Positions 40,910-49,774 of a stretch of DNA of 64,000 nucleotides are shown here, in pieces. The notes beneath the pieces were generated by a model that was not told where the DNA came from, did no database searches, and saw nothing but the letters and a program-made list of their open reading frames with translations. Source of the stretch: Methanomassiliicoccaceae archaeon UBA370 (GTDB lineage Archaea; Thermoplasmatota; Thermoplasmata; Methanomassiliicoccales; Methanomethylophilaceae); contig DAUY01000002.1 in NCBI GenBank assembly GCA_002505345.1, forward strand, positions 62,001 through 126,000, written 5' to 3'. Numbering within the stretch: position 1 is the stretch's first letter; every line of letters starts with the position of its first letter. Position numbers and translations under genes: made by a program.

Positions 40910-41616
40910 TACATGAGTGCGAAGAACACGGTTATTTCCGTGGCGAGGAATGCCCGCTATGCGGCGAGGAAGGCAAATTCATAATGAGCGACTACGAGGT
41001 TGAAAAGCTCGGAAGGAGCATGGCAGCCATCCTCAGGCACGGAAACGGGGACCCAGATATGGACGAGCAGGGTTTCGTGGACATACGCGATATAGTTTCA
41101 ATGGTCAAAGGAAGAGACCAGAACAGATGGAAATGGCTCAGGCCCCACCACATCGAGGCGATGGTCGAGACCGACCCCAAGGGGAGATACCAGATATCCG
41201 GGGCAGACGTTAGGGCGACCTACGGCCACACGATAAAACTGGACCTGAACCTTCCGACCGACAACGTCCCGGAAGAGCTTTACTATCCTGCCACAGACGA
41301 GGAGGCCGAATTGATCCTGGAAGCAGGCCTAATGCCAACGGACCGTGCGATGGTGCACCTGTCTCTGACATACGACGATGCCGTTACGGCCGGGTCCGTC
41401 CGCAGCGAGGACCCGGTAATCATAGCGGTGGACACATACGCCTGCTCAGAGGCCGGATTCCCCGTAGGGAAGGCGGCAAAGACCGTGTTCCTGTGCGAAA
41501 AGGTACCTGCGGAATGCCTGTACCTCGCTGAGGAGCCCGAAGACGACTACGACGATGAAGATTACGAAGAAGACAGCAATGCCGAAGAGGAAAAGGACGA
41601 GGAGAGGGAGGACTGA
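40906..41616 (+). CDS. tpt1: RNA 2'-phosphotransferase (Tpt1/KptA) with zinc N-terminus and acidic tail
   Basis: Transfers a splice-junction 2'-phosphate to NAD. 236 residues. An N-terminal zinc-knuckle-like region has Cys5, His8, Cys16 and Cys19. The body shows LGRSMAAILRHG, RYQISGADVRATYGHT, PEELYYPATDE and HLSLTYDDAVTAGSVR, with the conserved His/Arg positions of the family. The last 28 residues are almost all Asp/Glu, an unusual tail. ATG 40906 overlaps folD (ATGA). It sits between folD and the methanogenesis marker gene. Confidence 0.88.
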   Translation: MIHECEEHGYFRGEECPLCGEEGKFIMSDYEVEKLGRSMAAILRHGNGDPDMDEQGFVDIRDIVSMVKGRDQNRWKWLRPHHIEAMVETDPKGRYQISGADVRATYGHTIKLDLNLPTDNVPEELYYPATDEEAELILEAGLMPTDRAMVHLSLTYDDAVTAGSVRSEDPVIIAVDTYACSEAGFPVGKAAKTVFLCEKVPAECLYLAEEPEDDYDDEDYEEDSNAEEEKDEERED

Positions 41617-42567
41617 ATGCCCACCATCCTCAGGCCTGACGAGGTCAAGGCCAAGTACGGACCCCTGTTCTGCCGCGGATTCTATACGATGGTAGACGAG
41701 GAGAACGGCATCGCCCAGATCGTCGAGGTCTGCTCTTCGAGAGGTCCGGCCGAATGGGACATCGTGAACCGCCGCCGTACCGGAGGCATAATCAAAGACA
41801 TAGACCTGGACGGACAGACGCTGATAATGGACGTCGATATCGGCGAGAAGGAGCTCAGGTTCGGGCCCGTCTCGGCAAACCTGGGCGGCCAGGGCGTATC
41901 TTCGCTGAAAGTCGAAGGCGACCGCGTACGCACGGTATGGAAAGGTCTCGCGGGGGCATCGGTGGGGATCGGTGCCTGCATACCCCAGTGCCCGGACGTG
42001 ATCGAGACCGTATATCCGGACGATTTCAAACTGGGCGGTGCGCATGCCGCCAGCGTGGAGATCGTCACACCAAAGATGGTGCGTCTGGTCATAGGCATCG
42101 ACGACACCGACACCAAGGATAAAGGCGCAACGTGGGTCGTCGGGATGAAGCTGGGAAGGTCATGTCCCTACGGCAAGTTCATCGAGCACAAGATAATACA
42201 GCTGAACCCGGACGCGCCAAACAAGACCACCAACTGCTGTTCCACCGCGATATCTTTCGCCGCAACGGAAGAGGAGATCCCGAAGATAGTCGAGTTCGCG
42301 GTAGATTTCGTCAGGAAGGAGTCTTATTCCGAGGATGCGGTCGTCACTGTTTACAAGGGACTCAAGATACCCGGGCCCCTCAGCGATTTCGGATGGAGTG
42401 CGAAAACGGTGCTCTACGAACGGGAGACGGCCATAAAAGTGGCCGAGGAGAACGGTGTCCAGATAATCTCCGTCACAGGCATGGGCGGCGTCATAGGCGC
42501 TGTCGCGGCGATAGGGTGCTTCGACATGGGCGTCCGTTCCGCAGGCGTTCCCAGTGATTTCGAGTGA
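41617..42567 (+). CDS. Methanogenesis marker protein 11
   Basis: A protein found in methanogens and used as a marker of methanogenesis; its biochemical role is not known. 316 residues. N-terminal DEVKAKYGPLFCRGFYTM, middle VWKGLAGASVGIGACIPQ, the VIGIDDTDTKDKGATW block (also seen in TiaS/PrmB-like proteins), NCCSTAISFAA, and a C-terminal SVTGMGGVIGAVAAIG glycine-rich motif. It follows Tpt1 directly. This gene is the strongest single pointer that the organism is a methanogen. Confidence 0.9.
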   Translation: MPTILRPDEVKAKYGPLFCRGFYTMVDEENGIAQIVEVCSSRGPAEWDIVNRRRTGGIIKDIDLDGQTLIMDVDIGEKELRFGPVSANLGGQGVSSLKVEGDRVRTVWKGLAGASVGIGACIPQCPDVIETVYPDDFKLGGAHAASVEIVTPKMVRLVIGIDDTDTKDKGATWVVGMKLGRSCPYGKFIEHKIIQLNPDAPNKTTNCCSTAISFAATEEEIPKIVEFAVDFVRKESYSEDAVVTVYKGLKIPGPLSDFGWSAKTVLYERETAIKVAEENGVQIISVTGMGGVIGAVAAIGCFDMGVRSAGVPSDFE

Positions 42568-42571
42568 TGAA

Positions 42572-43348
42572 ATGTCGATCTCCAATATCCTTACAAACAG
42601 AGCTTACTCGGCGTACGAGGCAAGGCTCAGGAAAGAGGTCCTCGCAAGCCCCTTGCCGAACCATATCGCTATAATAATGGACGGCAACCGCAGGTACGCG
42701 GAGGAGCGAGGGGAGACGAGAGAGGAGGGCCACAGGCTCGGCAGCGAGAAACTCGAAGAGGTACTGGACTGGTGCGTCGAGGACGGGGTCAAATTCCTTA
42801 CGGTCTACGCCTTCTCCACGGAGAATTTCAACAGGGAGAAAGGCGAGGTGGAATACCTGATGGATCTGCTCAGGCAGTCCCTGATCAAGTTCGCTGAGAG
42901 CCCCAGGGTCCACGATAAGAAAGTCCGTCTGAAGGTGCTTGGAGATGTGACCATGCTGCCCGAACACGTCAGAGAGGCCGCAGATTATGCCGACGAGAAG
43001 ACGAAAGACTACTCGGACTACCATTTCAACATGGCCATAGCCTATGGTGGCAGGCAGGAGATCATCGCCGCTGTGAAGACCGTCGCCCAGAAGGTTGCGG
43101 ACGGAGAGATGGATGTGGAGGACATAGACGAGAACGTGCTTTCGGAACATATGTACACATCCGACACCCCGGACCCTGACCTGGTGCTAAGGACCTCCGG
43201 GGAGGTCAGGATATCGAACTTCCTCCTTTGGCAGCTGGCCTATTCCGAGCTTTATTTCACCGACGTATACTGGCCGGGTTTCAGGTACATCGACTTCCTG
43301 CGTGCCGTAAGGACGTATCAACAACGAGGAAGACGCTACGGGAAGTGA
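42572..43348 (+). CDS. uppS: Isoprenyl (cis-prenyl) transferase
   Basis: Condenses isopentenyl diphosphate units into long cis-polyprenyl chains for glycan carriers. 258 residues with HIAIIMDGNRRYAEERGE (catalytic Asp), GHRLGSEKLEEVLDWC, TVYAFSTENFNR, YGGRQEI and RTSGEVRISNFLLWQLAYSE. ATG 42572 is preferred over GTG 42554, which is in the mmp11 coding end. It is followed after 3 nt by a B12-binding radical SAM enzyme. Confidence 0.93.
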   Translation: MSISNILTNRAYSAYEARLRKEVLASPLPNHIAIIMDGNRRYAEERGETREEGHRLGSEKLEEVLDWCVEDGVKFLTVYAFSTENFNREKGEVEYLMDLLRQSLIKFAESPRVHDKKVRLKVLGDVTMLPEHVREAADYADEKTKDYSDYHFNMAIAYGGRQEIIAAVKTVAQKVADGEMDVEDIDENVLSEHMYTSDTPDPDLVLRTSGEVRISNFLLWQLAYSELYFTDVYWPGFRYIDFLRAVRTYQQRGRRYGK

Positions 43349-43351
43349 ACC

Positions 43352-45079
43352 ATGACAAACTACGATGCGGTATTCATACACGCCCCCAGCGTATACGACT
43401 TCAGGAAGAAGCCGATCTTCTACGGCCCGGTGAGCGATGTCATACCATCTTCGCCGGTGTTCGAGATGTATCCGATAGGGTTCATGACCATCAGCGCCCA
43501 TCTTCAGAGGGCGGGGTTCAGTACGCGGACCGTCAACATCGCGGTAAGGATGCTGATGAGCGACAGGTACGACGCCGAGAAGGCGATCAGAAAGCTCCAC
43601 TCGAAGGTGTATTTCATCGACCTCCATTGGATGCCCCATGCCCATGGCGCTTTGGAACTCGCCAAGCTGGTGAAGAAGCACCATCCGGAAGCGAAGGTCG
43701 AGCTCGGAGGTCTGACGTCCTCTTACTTCTGGGAGGAGCTTATCGCCCGTCCCGAGGTGGACATGGTCATGCGCGGAGACTCTACCGAGGAGCCGACCGT
43801 AAGGATGATGCAGGTATTGGAGTCCGGAGGAGACCTTTCGGTTGTTCCCAACCTGGTGTGGAAAGACAGGGACGGGAAAGTTCACGATAACAAAGTATCA
43901 TTTGTGCCAGACACCCTTGATGATATAATTTTCGACTATGGGACGATGATCAAAGGCGTCCTGAAGACAATGGATATCAAGAGCTCGCTTCCATGGGCGG
44001 GATGGAGCTCGGAACCTCTGACCATGGCGCTGTCGGTGCGCGGATGTTCGCTCAACTGCGCAGAATGCGGAGGTTCCCACTTCGCAAACGGAAGAGTGGT
44101 ATGCAGGAGCAGACCCGCTTTCAGGAGCCCCGAGAAACTGGCAGAGGACCTGGAGTCCATACAGAGCTACATGAAGGCGCCCATATTCGTCGTAGGGGAT
44201 ATCAGGCAGAACGGCAAGGGATATTCCGAAAGGTTCCTCAGGTCGGTTAAAGAACGCGGCATAGGGAACCACGTGGTCATCGAGCTATTCAACGGTGCCA
44301 GTGCAGATTATTTCAAGTCCCTGGACCACGCCTTCGACGGCGGATACACCATAGAGTTCTCACCGGATTCCCATGACGAGGAGGTGCGTTTCGCCCTCGG
44401 AAAGGGATATACCAACGATGACATTGAAAAAACAGTTCAGAATGCCTTCGAAGGCGGATGCATGCGCATGGACCTTTTCTACATGAACGGGCTCCCGTTC
44501 CAGTCATACGATTCGGCGATCGGCAGTGCCAGAGCATCAAAAAAATTGTGGGGTCTGGTCGATAAGAAGGATCCTCTTTTCATTTACAATTCGCCGTTCT
44601 CACCATTCGTAGACCCCGGGAGCAGAGCTTTCGAGGACCCGAAGGCGTGGGGTTACAAATTCTTCGCGAGGACCCTCGAGGAGCACAGGCTTCTTCTGGA
44701 CAGCCCCTCCTGGAAGCTGACCCTTTCATACGAGACAAACCTCATGACGCGTGACCAGATTGCAGAGGCATCCTACGATGCGGCCAATGTCCTGGCACAA
44801 TGTGAATTCGAGGCGGGACGGATATCCGGGGAAAGGTTGAAGAACCGCACCGGGAGGACGGAGGTCGCACGTTCCCTTATGCATGAGGTCGACGAGATAA
44901 TGGCCCTAAAGGACCCCGCCGTCCGCGATGAACTGCTATGGGGGATAAAAGAGAAGGGAATGGAGATGATGAACTCCACCGTATGCGAGAAGGACGACCT
45001 CGTGTGGGAGTCCAAACCCGTATGGGCTAGCGCGCCAAGGGCGCTCAGGGGACTCATGTTCCCGCTGAGGCGCGAGTAA
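43352..45079 (+). CDS. B12-binding radical SAM enzyme (Ta0216-like family)
   Basis: 575 residues: an N-terminal cobalamin-binding-type Rossmann domain (about 1-180; FIHAPSVYDFRKKPI, PIGFMTISAHLQRAGF, VELGGLTSSYFW, and DMVMRGDS), and a radical SAM barrel with CX3CX2C at Cys232, Cys236 and Cys239 (RGCSLNCAECGG). A long C-terminal helical part (about 440-575) follows. Similar archaeal proteins form a family named after Thermoplasma Ta0216; the reaction is not known. The 3-nt spacing to uppS suggests a role in lipid or polyprenyl modification, for instance C-C bond formation or methylation. That is inference. Confidence 0.8.
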   Translation: MTNYDAVFIHAPSVYDFRKKPIFYGPVSDVIPSSPVFEMYPIGFMTISAHLQRAGFSTRTVNIAVRMLMSDRYDAEKAIRKLHSKVYFIDLHWMPHAHGALELAKLVKKHHPEAKVELGGLTSSYFWEELIARPEVDMVMRGDSTEEPTVRMMQVLESGGDLSVVPNLVWKDRDGKVHDNKVSFVPDTLDDIIFDYGTMIKGVLKTMDIKSSLPWAGWSSEPLTMALSVRGCSLNCAECGGSHFANGRVVCRSRPAFRSPEKLAEDLESIQSYMKAPIFVVGDIRQNGKGYSERFLRSVKERGIGNHVVIELFNGASADYFKSLDHAFDGGYTIEFSPDSHDEEVRFALGKGYTNDDIEKTVQNAFEGGCMRMDLFYMNGLPFQSYDSAIGSARASKKLWGLVDKKDPLFIYNSPFSPFVDPGSRAFEDPKAWGYKFFARTLEEHRLLLDSPSWKLTLSYETNLMTRDQIAEASYDAANVLAQCEFEAGRISGERLKNRTGRTEVARSLMHEVDEIMALKDPAVRDELLWGIKEKGMEMMNSTVCEKDDLVWESKPVWASAPRALRGLMFPLRRE

Positions 45080-45114
45080 TTATCATTATTTAGTAATATA
45101 AGGGCGCGCGAAGG

Positions 45115-45921
45115 TCACTTCCGGCCCATCTCGCGGGACTTCAAAGTGCTAGCTTCCACCGCCGCGATGAACGCCGACCTCACGCAGGAGTCCTCCAGCA
45201 CCCGGACGCCCTCTATTGTCGTCCCGCCCGGGGAGCACACCGTGTCCTTCAACTTATCGGGATGTTCTCCGGTCTCCAGGACCATCTTCGCCGATCCAAG
45301 CATCGATTGGGCCGCGAGCCTGATCGCTTTTTCACGGGGGATGCCGCAGAGCACGCCGCCGTCGGCCATCGCGTCGATCACCATGTACATGAAGGCGGGA
45401 GAGCTGCCTGCGAGTCCGGTCACCGCATCCAGGTCAGATTCCTTGACCTCTTCCGCCATGCCCGAAGAGGAAAGGACCATGCGTACCTTCTCTACATCGT
45501 CGTCCGTGGCCCTGGTTCCGCGGGAATAGCCCGCCGCACCTTCTCCCACAAGGCAGCAATGATTGGGCATAACTCTAACAATTTTACTATCTGGCACATA
45601 CGCCTCTAAATCAGCGATTTTGACCCCTGCGACAATGCTCATCACCAGGTGCGATCCGTCGATCCTCAGGCCCTCCTCAGCAAAAAGGCTCTTTAGCTGG
45701 ACAGGCTTCACGGCCAGTACCAGGAACTCCGTAATCTCCGCCACCTCGGCGGCGGTCCTGTAGGTCCTGATGCCGTATTTGGCGGCCACCTCTCTCCTGG
45801 TCGAATCGCTCGGGGCGCATGCGACCACTTCGTCCTTGGTGTAGAGGCCGTTCGATATGATCCCGCCTATCATGGCGGAAGCCATCTTCCCGGCGCCGAT
45901 GAAACCGATCTTTGCTGACAT
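45115..45921 (-). CDS. proC: Pyrroline-5-carboxylate reductase
   Basis: Last step of proline synthesis: 1-pyrroline-5-carboxylate to proline with NAD(P)H. 268 residues. N-terminal IGFIGAGKMASAMIGGII dinucleotide motif, LAVKPVQL, RVMPNHCCLVGEGAAGYS, DAVTGLAGSSPAFMYMVIDA and the C-terminal VCSPGGTTIEGVRVLE. The end of the minus strand gene meets the B12 radical SAM gene convergently, 35 bp apart, across an AT-rich spacer. Its promoter (TATA-like agttattat, about 28 nt upstream) is divergent from the fpo operon. Confidence 0.95.
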   Translation of the reverse strand: MSAKIGFIGAGKMASAMIGGIISNGLYTKDEVVACAPSDSTRREVAAKYGIRTYRTAAEVAEITEFLVLAVKPVQLKSLFAEEGLRIDGSHLVMSIVAGVKIADLEAYVPDSKIVRVMPNHCCLVGEGAAGYSRGTRATDDDVEKVRMVLSSSGMAEEVKESDLDAVTGLAGSSPAFMYMVIDAMADGGVLCGIPREKAIRLAAQSMLGSAKMVLETGEHPDKLKDTVCSPGGTTIEGVRVLEDSCVRSAFIAAVEASTLKSREMGRK

Positions 45922-46000
45922 TGCAATCTATTGCGAATCGACTACCCCCATAATAACTTGTTCCCGCGCTCGTGTAAATAAGAAAATGCGTGACTCAACC

Positions 46001-46032
46001 GTTATATACTTTTAAGACGTCGCGACGCCCCA
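46001..46032 (+). promoter_or_regulatory. Promoter of the fpo operon with a 10-bp palindrome
   Basis: TATA-like gttatatactttta (46001-46014) centred about 27 nt before the fpoA ATG, hence leaderless. Immediately downstream, between the TATA box and the start codon, is the perfect palindrome CGTCGCGACG (46018-46027), a good position for a repressor that would block polymerase. Short palindromes occur by chance, so this is a candidate. Confidence 0.5.
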
Positions 46033-46395
46033 ATGTCACTGATAACGTACTACATTCCGCTGATGGTACTAGGCGTGGTCTGTATGGGCTTCGCGCCGCT
46101 AGCGTGGTTCGTGTCTAGGTTCATAAGACCTACGAAAACGACGCCGTGGATGGAGTCGACCTATGAGTGCGGGTCGGAACCGATAGGGGACGCACACGTC
46201 CAGTTCAGGTTCCAATACTACGCTTTTGCTATCATTTTCGTGGTCTTCGACCTTGTCGCGACCATCCTGATGGTGTGGGCTGTAGGATTCTCCGGTCTAT
46301 CGACCATGGCTCGCATCTGGGTTCTCATATTCCTCGGCGTGATAATTCTGAGCGTATCGTATGCGCTCAAAAAGGAGGAAAAAATATGGATATGA
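46033..46395 (+). CDS. fpoA: Fpo complex subunit A (NuoA-type)
   Basis: Membrane subunit of the archaeal complex I homologue. 120 residues with three membrane helices (about 9-30, 62-84, 91-110) and the typical connecting segment PTKTTPWMESTYECGSEPIG (with the conserved Glu/Cys region) followed by FRFQYYAFAIIFVVFDL. First gene of the operon; it overlaps fpoB by 10 bp. Confidence 0.93.
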   Translation: MSLITYYIPLMVLGVVCMGFAPLAWFVSRFIRPTKTTPWMESTYECGSEPIGDAHVQFRFQYYAFAIIFVVFDLVATILMVWAVGFSGLSTMARIWVLIFLGVIILSVSYALKKEEKIWI

Positions 46396-46949
46396 GTCTG
46401 TATCCCCACGCGGTCGCCATGAGCGCCGAAGAGTTCATGGACTGGTCCACTCTGGTCATCAACGACCTTCTGAGCGCCGGGACAAAGAAGACCGTCGACA
46501 AGCTCACAGGCCCTGTCTGGACATGGGCGATGAAGAACTCCATGCACCCCCTGCACTGGGGACTCGCATGCTGCGCCCTCGAGATGGCGGCCGCCTCGAC
46601 CACGAGGCACGACGCCGAGCGTCTCGGAATAATCTACCGTTCTTCCCCGAGGCAGACCGATATCCTGCTCATCAACGGATGGATCGGGAAGAAGGTCAGG
46701 CCCTCGATAAGGCGCCTTTACGAACAGATACCCAACCCCAAGTGGGTCGTTGCCATGGGGGAGTGCGCCATTTCCGGCGGACCCTGGTATGACTCCTATA
46801 ACTGCGTACAGGGCGTCGACCAGATCGTACCGGTCGACCTTTACATCCCCGGATGCCCCGTGAAGCCCGACGCGATGATCGACGGGTTCATGTTGCTCCA
46901 GAAGAAGATAGGCGACTACTTCAACAGAGGCGTTTTCCTGGAGGACTGA
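46386..46949 (+). CDS. fpoB: Fpo complex subunit B (NuoB-type, N2 cluster)
   Basis: Peripheral subunit that carries the terminal N2 iron-sulfur cluster. 187 residues: HWGLACCALEMAAAS (tandem Cys), GECAISGG and PGCPVKPDAMIDG give the four ligands. The reading frame is open upstream, but ATG 46386 matches the family N-terminus and overlaps fpoA. Next gene fpoC starts 2 nt downstream. Confidence 0.94.
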   Translation: MDMSLYPHAVAMSAEEFMDWSTLVINDLLSAGTKKTVDKLTGPVWTWAMKNSMHPLHWGLACCALEMAAASTTRHDAERLGIIYRSSPRQTDILLINGWIGKKVRPSIRRLYEQIPNPKWVVAMGECAISGGPWYDSYNCVQGVDQIVPVDLYIPGCPVKPDAMIDGFMLLQKKIGDYFNRGVFLED

Positions 46950-46951
46950 AG

Positions 46952-47431
46952 ATGATGGACACAGAAGCTATCTACCAGGAGCCTTCGGTCTCCGAAATAA
47001 AACATCTCCTCGAGAACAAGTTCAAGGGGAAGGTGACTGTAAGCAAGACGGAGGTACGTCGCGTTCACGCGGAGATCCTGAACAAAGAGGACGTCTTCGA
47101 AGTATGCAACTACATCCACGACAACCTCACGTTCGAGCACTGCTCCATAGTCATGGGGGCAGACATGATCGACCATCTGGAGGTCATTTATCTCCTCACC
47201 AATTATTACAGCGGAACGGTGATCGAGATATTTGCCAAGCTGCCTCTTGACGACCTTCATGTACACTCTGTCGCACTCATATGGGAAGGCGCGAACTGGC
47301 ACGAGAGGGAGACCTACGAGCTTTTCGGGATCATCTTTGATGAGCACCCCAAGCTGAAGAGGCTCCTCACCCCGGACACCTACACGTTCTTCCCGTTCAG
47401 GAAGTCCTACAAGCTCAGGGGGCAGGAATGA
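46952..47431 (+). CDS. fpoC: Fpo complex subunit C (NuoC-type)
   Basis: 30-kDa-type subunit of the connecting arm. 159 residues: FEHCSIVMGADMIDHLEVIY, IFAKLPLDDLHVHSVALIW and the family signature WHERETYELFGIIFDEHPKLKRLL. A Shine-Dalgarno GGAGG (46940-46944) lies 7 nt before ATG 46952. The stop overlaps fpoD (ATGA). Confidence 0.92.
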   Translation: MMDTEAIYQEPSVSEIKHLLENKFKGKVTVSKTEVRRVHAEILNKEDVFEVCNYIHDNLTFEHCSIVMGADMIDHLEVIYLLTNYYSGTVIEIFAKLPLDDLHVHSVALIWEGANWHERETYELFGIIFDEHPKLKRLLTPDTYTFFPFRKSYKLRGQE

Positions 47432-48597
47432 TGGTAGTCGAGAACACAATAGACACATTCGATTCGCCTTCCGAGGAGAGGATCGCCAAAGACAGGTACC
47501 AAACGGATGCGATGTGGATCTACATGGGTCCGCAGCACCCCTTCTCCCACGGACTTTGGACCCTTAAGGTCAGAGTCGACGGAGAGATAGTAACGGATGC
47601 GGAGCCCGTCATCGGATATCTGCACCGCGGCTGGGAGAAGGAGGCCGAGAACAGGGAGTACCCCAAGATCATACCCATGGCCGACCGTCTATGCTATTCG
47701 GCATCCATGACATATACCCACCTCTACTGCATGACGGTGGAGAAGGCCCTTGGAATCGAGGTCCCCGAGAAGGCGGAGTACATCAGGATCGTGGCCGACG
47801 AGATATGCCGCATACAGTCCCACCTAATGTGGCTGGCGGCGGTAGGGACCGACCTCGGAAACCTGACGATATTCCTATGGGGAATGAGAGAAAGGGAGTA
47901 TTGGCTCGACCTCAACGTGAGGCTGTGCGGCCAGAGGATGACTACCAACTATCCGCGTATCGGAGGGGTCAGAAACGACACCACCGACATATTCGACAGG
48001 GACGTCATGAGATGCACCGAGCGCTTCGAGAAGGCGCTCTGGGACCTCATCGACATGATCGACAGCAGCTCGATATACGTTTCGAGGATGAAAGGCATCA
48101 GCCGCCTCACCCGCGAGCAGTGCGCCAACCTCGGTGTCACCGGGCCCGCCATGAGGGGCTGCGGGGTCGACTTCGACCTCCGCCGCGACGACCCCTACGG
48201 AAAATACGAGAACATCGACTTCGAGGTCCCGGTCCTCACGGAAGGGGACACATATGCCCGATACATGGTCAGGATCGAAGAGATGTTCCAGTCCTGCGAG
48301 ATAATAAGGCAGGCGGTCCGCAAGATCAACGCTCTCGGCAAGAATGCCCCATACAGGCTCAAGGTGCCCTCCAAGGTGCCGGCCGGAAAGGCGTTCTGTA
48401 AGCTCGAGGATCCCCGCGGCGAGTCCTTGATGTATCTAATCTCGGATGGAACGGACAAACCGTTCAGGCTCAAGGTGCGCGCCCCCCTGTTCACCAACAT
48501 CTCGGCCTCCAGGCCCATGGTCAAAGGTGTAAGGGTCGCCGACGTACCGGCGGTGATGGCTATGATAGATGTCTGCATGGGAGAGACGGACAGGTGA
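47428..48597 (+). CDS. fpoD: Fpo complex subunit D (NuoD-type)
   Basis: 49-kDa-type subunit that contributes to the quinone/methanophenazine-binding site next to N2. 389 residues: GPQHPFSHGLWTLKVRVDGE, GYLHRGWEKEAENR, EICRIQSHLMWLAAVGTDLG, TGPAMRGCGVDFDLRRDDPY and the C-terminal DVPAVMAMIDVCMGETDR. The ATG overlaps fpoC. Confidence 0.95.
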   Translation: MMVVENTIDTFDSPSEERIAKDRYQTDAMWIYMGPQHPFSHGLWTLKVRVDGEIVTDAEPVIGYLHRGWEKEAENREYPKIIPMADRLCYSASMTYTHLYCMTVEKALGIEVPEKAEYIRIVADEICRIQSHLMWLAAVGTDLGNLTIFLWGMREREYWLDLNVRLCGQRMTTNYPRIGGVRNDTTDIFDRDVMRCTERFEKALWDLIDMIDSSSIYVSRMKGISRLTREQCANLGVTGPAMRGCGVDFDLRRDDPYGKYENIDFEVPVLTEGDTYARYMVRIEEMFQSCEIIRQAVRKINALGKNAPYRLKVPSKVPAGKAFCKLEDPRGESLMYLISDGTDKPFRLKVRAPLFTNISASRPMVKGVRVADVPAVMAMIDVCMGETDR

Positions 48598-48601
48598 TAA
48601 C

Positions 48602-49774
48602 ATGGTGTCTTCAATGAAAGATTGGATGCAATACGGAGACCCGATGTCGAACCCGTACTACCCGTACGACACGTACAACGTGGTCTACGACTTAGGTTTC
48701 GAGGTCTACCAGTTCCTTGGAGGAATTGTGGCCTGGCTCATAGATCTCATCCTGCCCGGGAACCCGGTATCGGAGTGGCTCATGTCCGATGCCGTGGTCA
48801 ACGCCTTCTCGATAATCATCCTGGCGCTCGTGATATTCCTGGTGATATTCGTAGGTGTTCTGATATCGTTGTGGGAAGAGCGTAAGGTGCTCGGAAGGTT
48901 CATGGACAGAAGAGGGACCATGGTAGGCATGAAGGGTTTCATGCAGTGCGTGGCCGACGGTCTCAAGACCTTCATGAAAGAGAACACCATGCCCAAGAAG
49001 ATCGACAAGATGACCTACATGTGGACGGTCTCCCTCATCATAGGGACCTCGGTCCTGGTGGCATGCATGCTTCCCCTGTCGGACAGGTTCTTCATCGTGA
49101 ACTTCGACTCGGGACTGCTGATAGTCATGGCGCTTTACGCTTTGGCGCCGTTCTTCATCCTGGTCTCGGGCTGGTCCCAGAACAACAAATATTCTCTGAT
49201 CGGAGGAATGAGGGCCGCGGAGTCGATGATCTCCTACGAGATCCCGATGCTGATCATCGTCTGTTCCGTGGCGGTCCTTTCCGGCACGTTCAACATCGGC
49301 GGAATAGTTGCCGCCCAGAACGAATCGATGTGGTATATCATTCCGCTCTTCGTAGGATTCATCGTGTTCTTCACATGCTCCTGTGCCGAATCCGAACGCT
49401 CGCCCTTCGACCTTGCAGAGGCGGAGGCCGAACTCGTCGAAGGATGGCAGACAGAGTACGCCGGAATGAAATGGGGACTCATAATGCTGGGCGACTACCT
49501 CAGGGGATTCGCGTCATGCGCCATGATATCCATAATGTTCCTGGGAGGCTGGAACGTAGCTCCGTTCGCATCCGATGCGGTCAACGGGTTCCTTCCTGAG
49601 GTCGTGCAGCTGCTCAAGGGCTGGTTTGTCTTCTTCATAATGATCTGGGTCAGGGTCGCCCTGCCCCGTGTCAGGATAGATCAGATACTCAACCTTGGAT
49701 GGAAGGTGTTCATGCCGCTGTCGGTTGTCAACCTGGCAATTGCGGTGCTTCTCAAAGTAGGAGGTGTCTTCTGA
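48602..49774 (+). CDS. fpoH: Fpo complex subunit H (NuoH-type)
   Basis: Membrane subunit linking the arm to the proton pumps. 390 residues with about eight or nine membrane helices. Conserved loops: WEERKVLGRFMDRRG (with Glu/Arg pair), SWRAAESMISYEIPM-like MRAAESMISYEIPM, and ESERSPFDLAEAEAELVEG, ending with MIWVRVALPRVRIDQILNLGW. The N-terminal 45 residues (Tyr/Pro-rich) are longer than usual. ATG 48602 follows AGGTG; ATGs upstream would extend into fpoD. The stop overlaps fpoI (TGATG). Confidence 0.94.
   Translation: MVSSMKDWMQYGDPMSNPYYPYDTYNVVYDLGFEVYQFLGGIVAWLIDLILPGNPVSEWLMSDAVVNAFSIIILALVIFLVIFVGVLISLWEERKVLGRFMDRRGTMVGMKGFMQCVADGLKTFMKENTMPKKIDKMTYMWTVSLIIGTSVLVACMLPLSDRFFIVNFDSGLLIVMALYALAPFFILVSGWSQNNKYSLIGGMRAAESMISYEIPMLIIVCSVAVLSGTFNIGGIVAAQNESMWYIIPLFVGFIVFFTCSCAESERSPFDLAEAEAELVEGWQTEYAGMKWGLIMLGDYLRGFASCAMISIMFLGGWNVAPFASDAVNGFLPEVVQLLKGWFVFFIMIWVRVALPRVRIDQILNLGWKVFMPLSVVNLAIAVLLKVGGVF

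Noticed and set aside
45115..45921. proC as part of a pyrrolysine biosynthesis cluster
   Set aside because: Its sequence is an ordinary pyrroline-5-carboxylate reductase with no pylB, pylC, pylD or pylS nearby.
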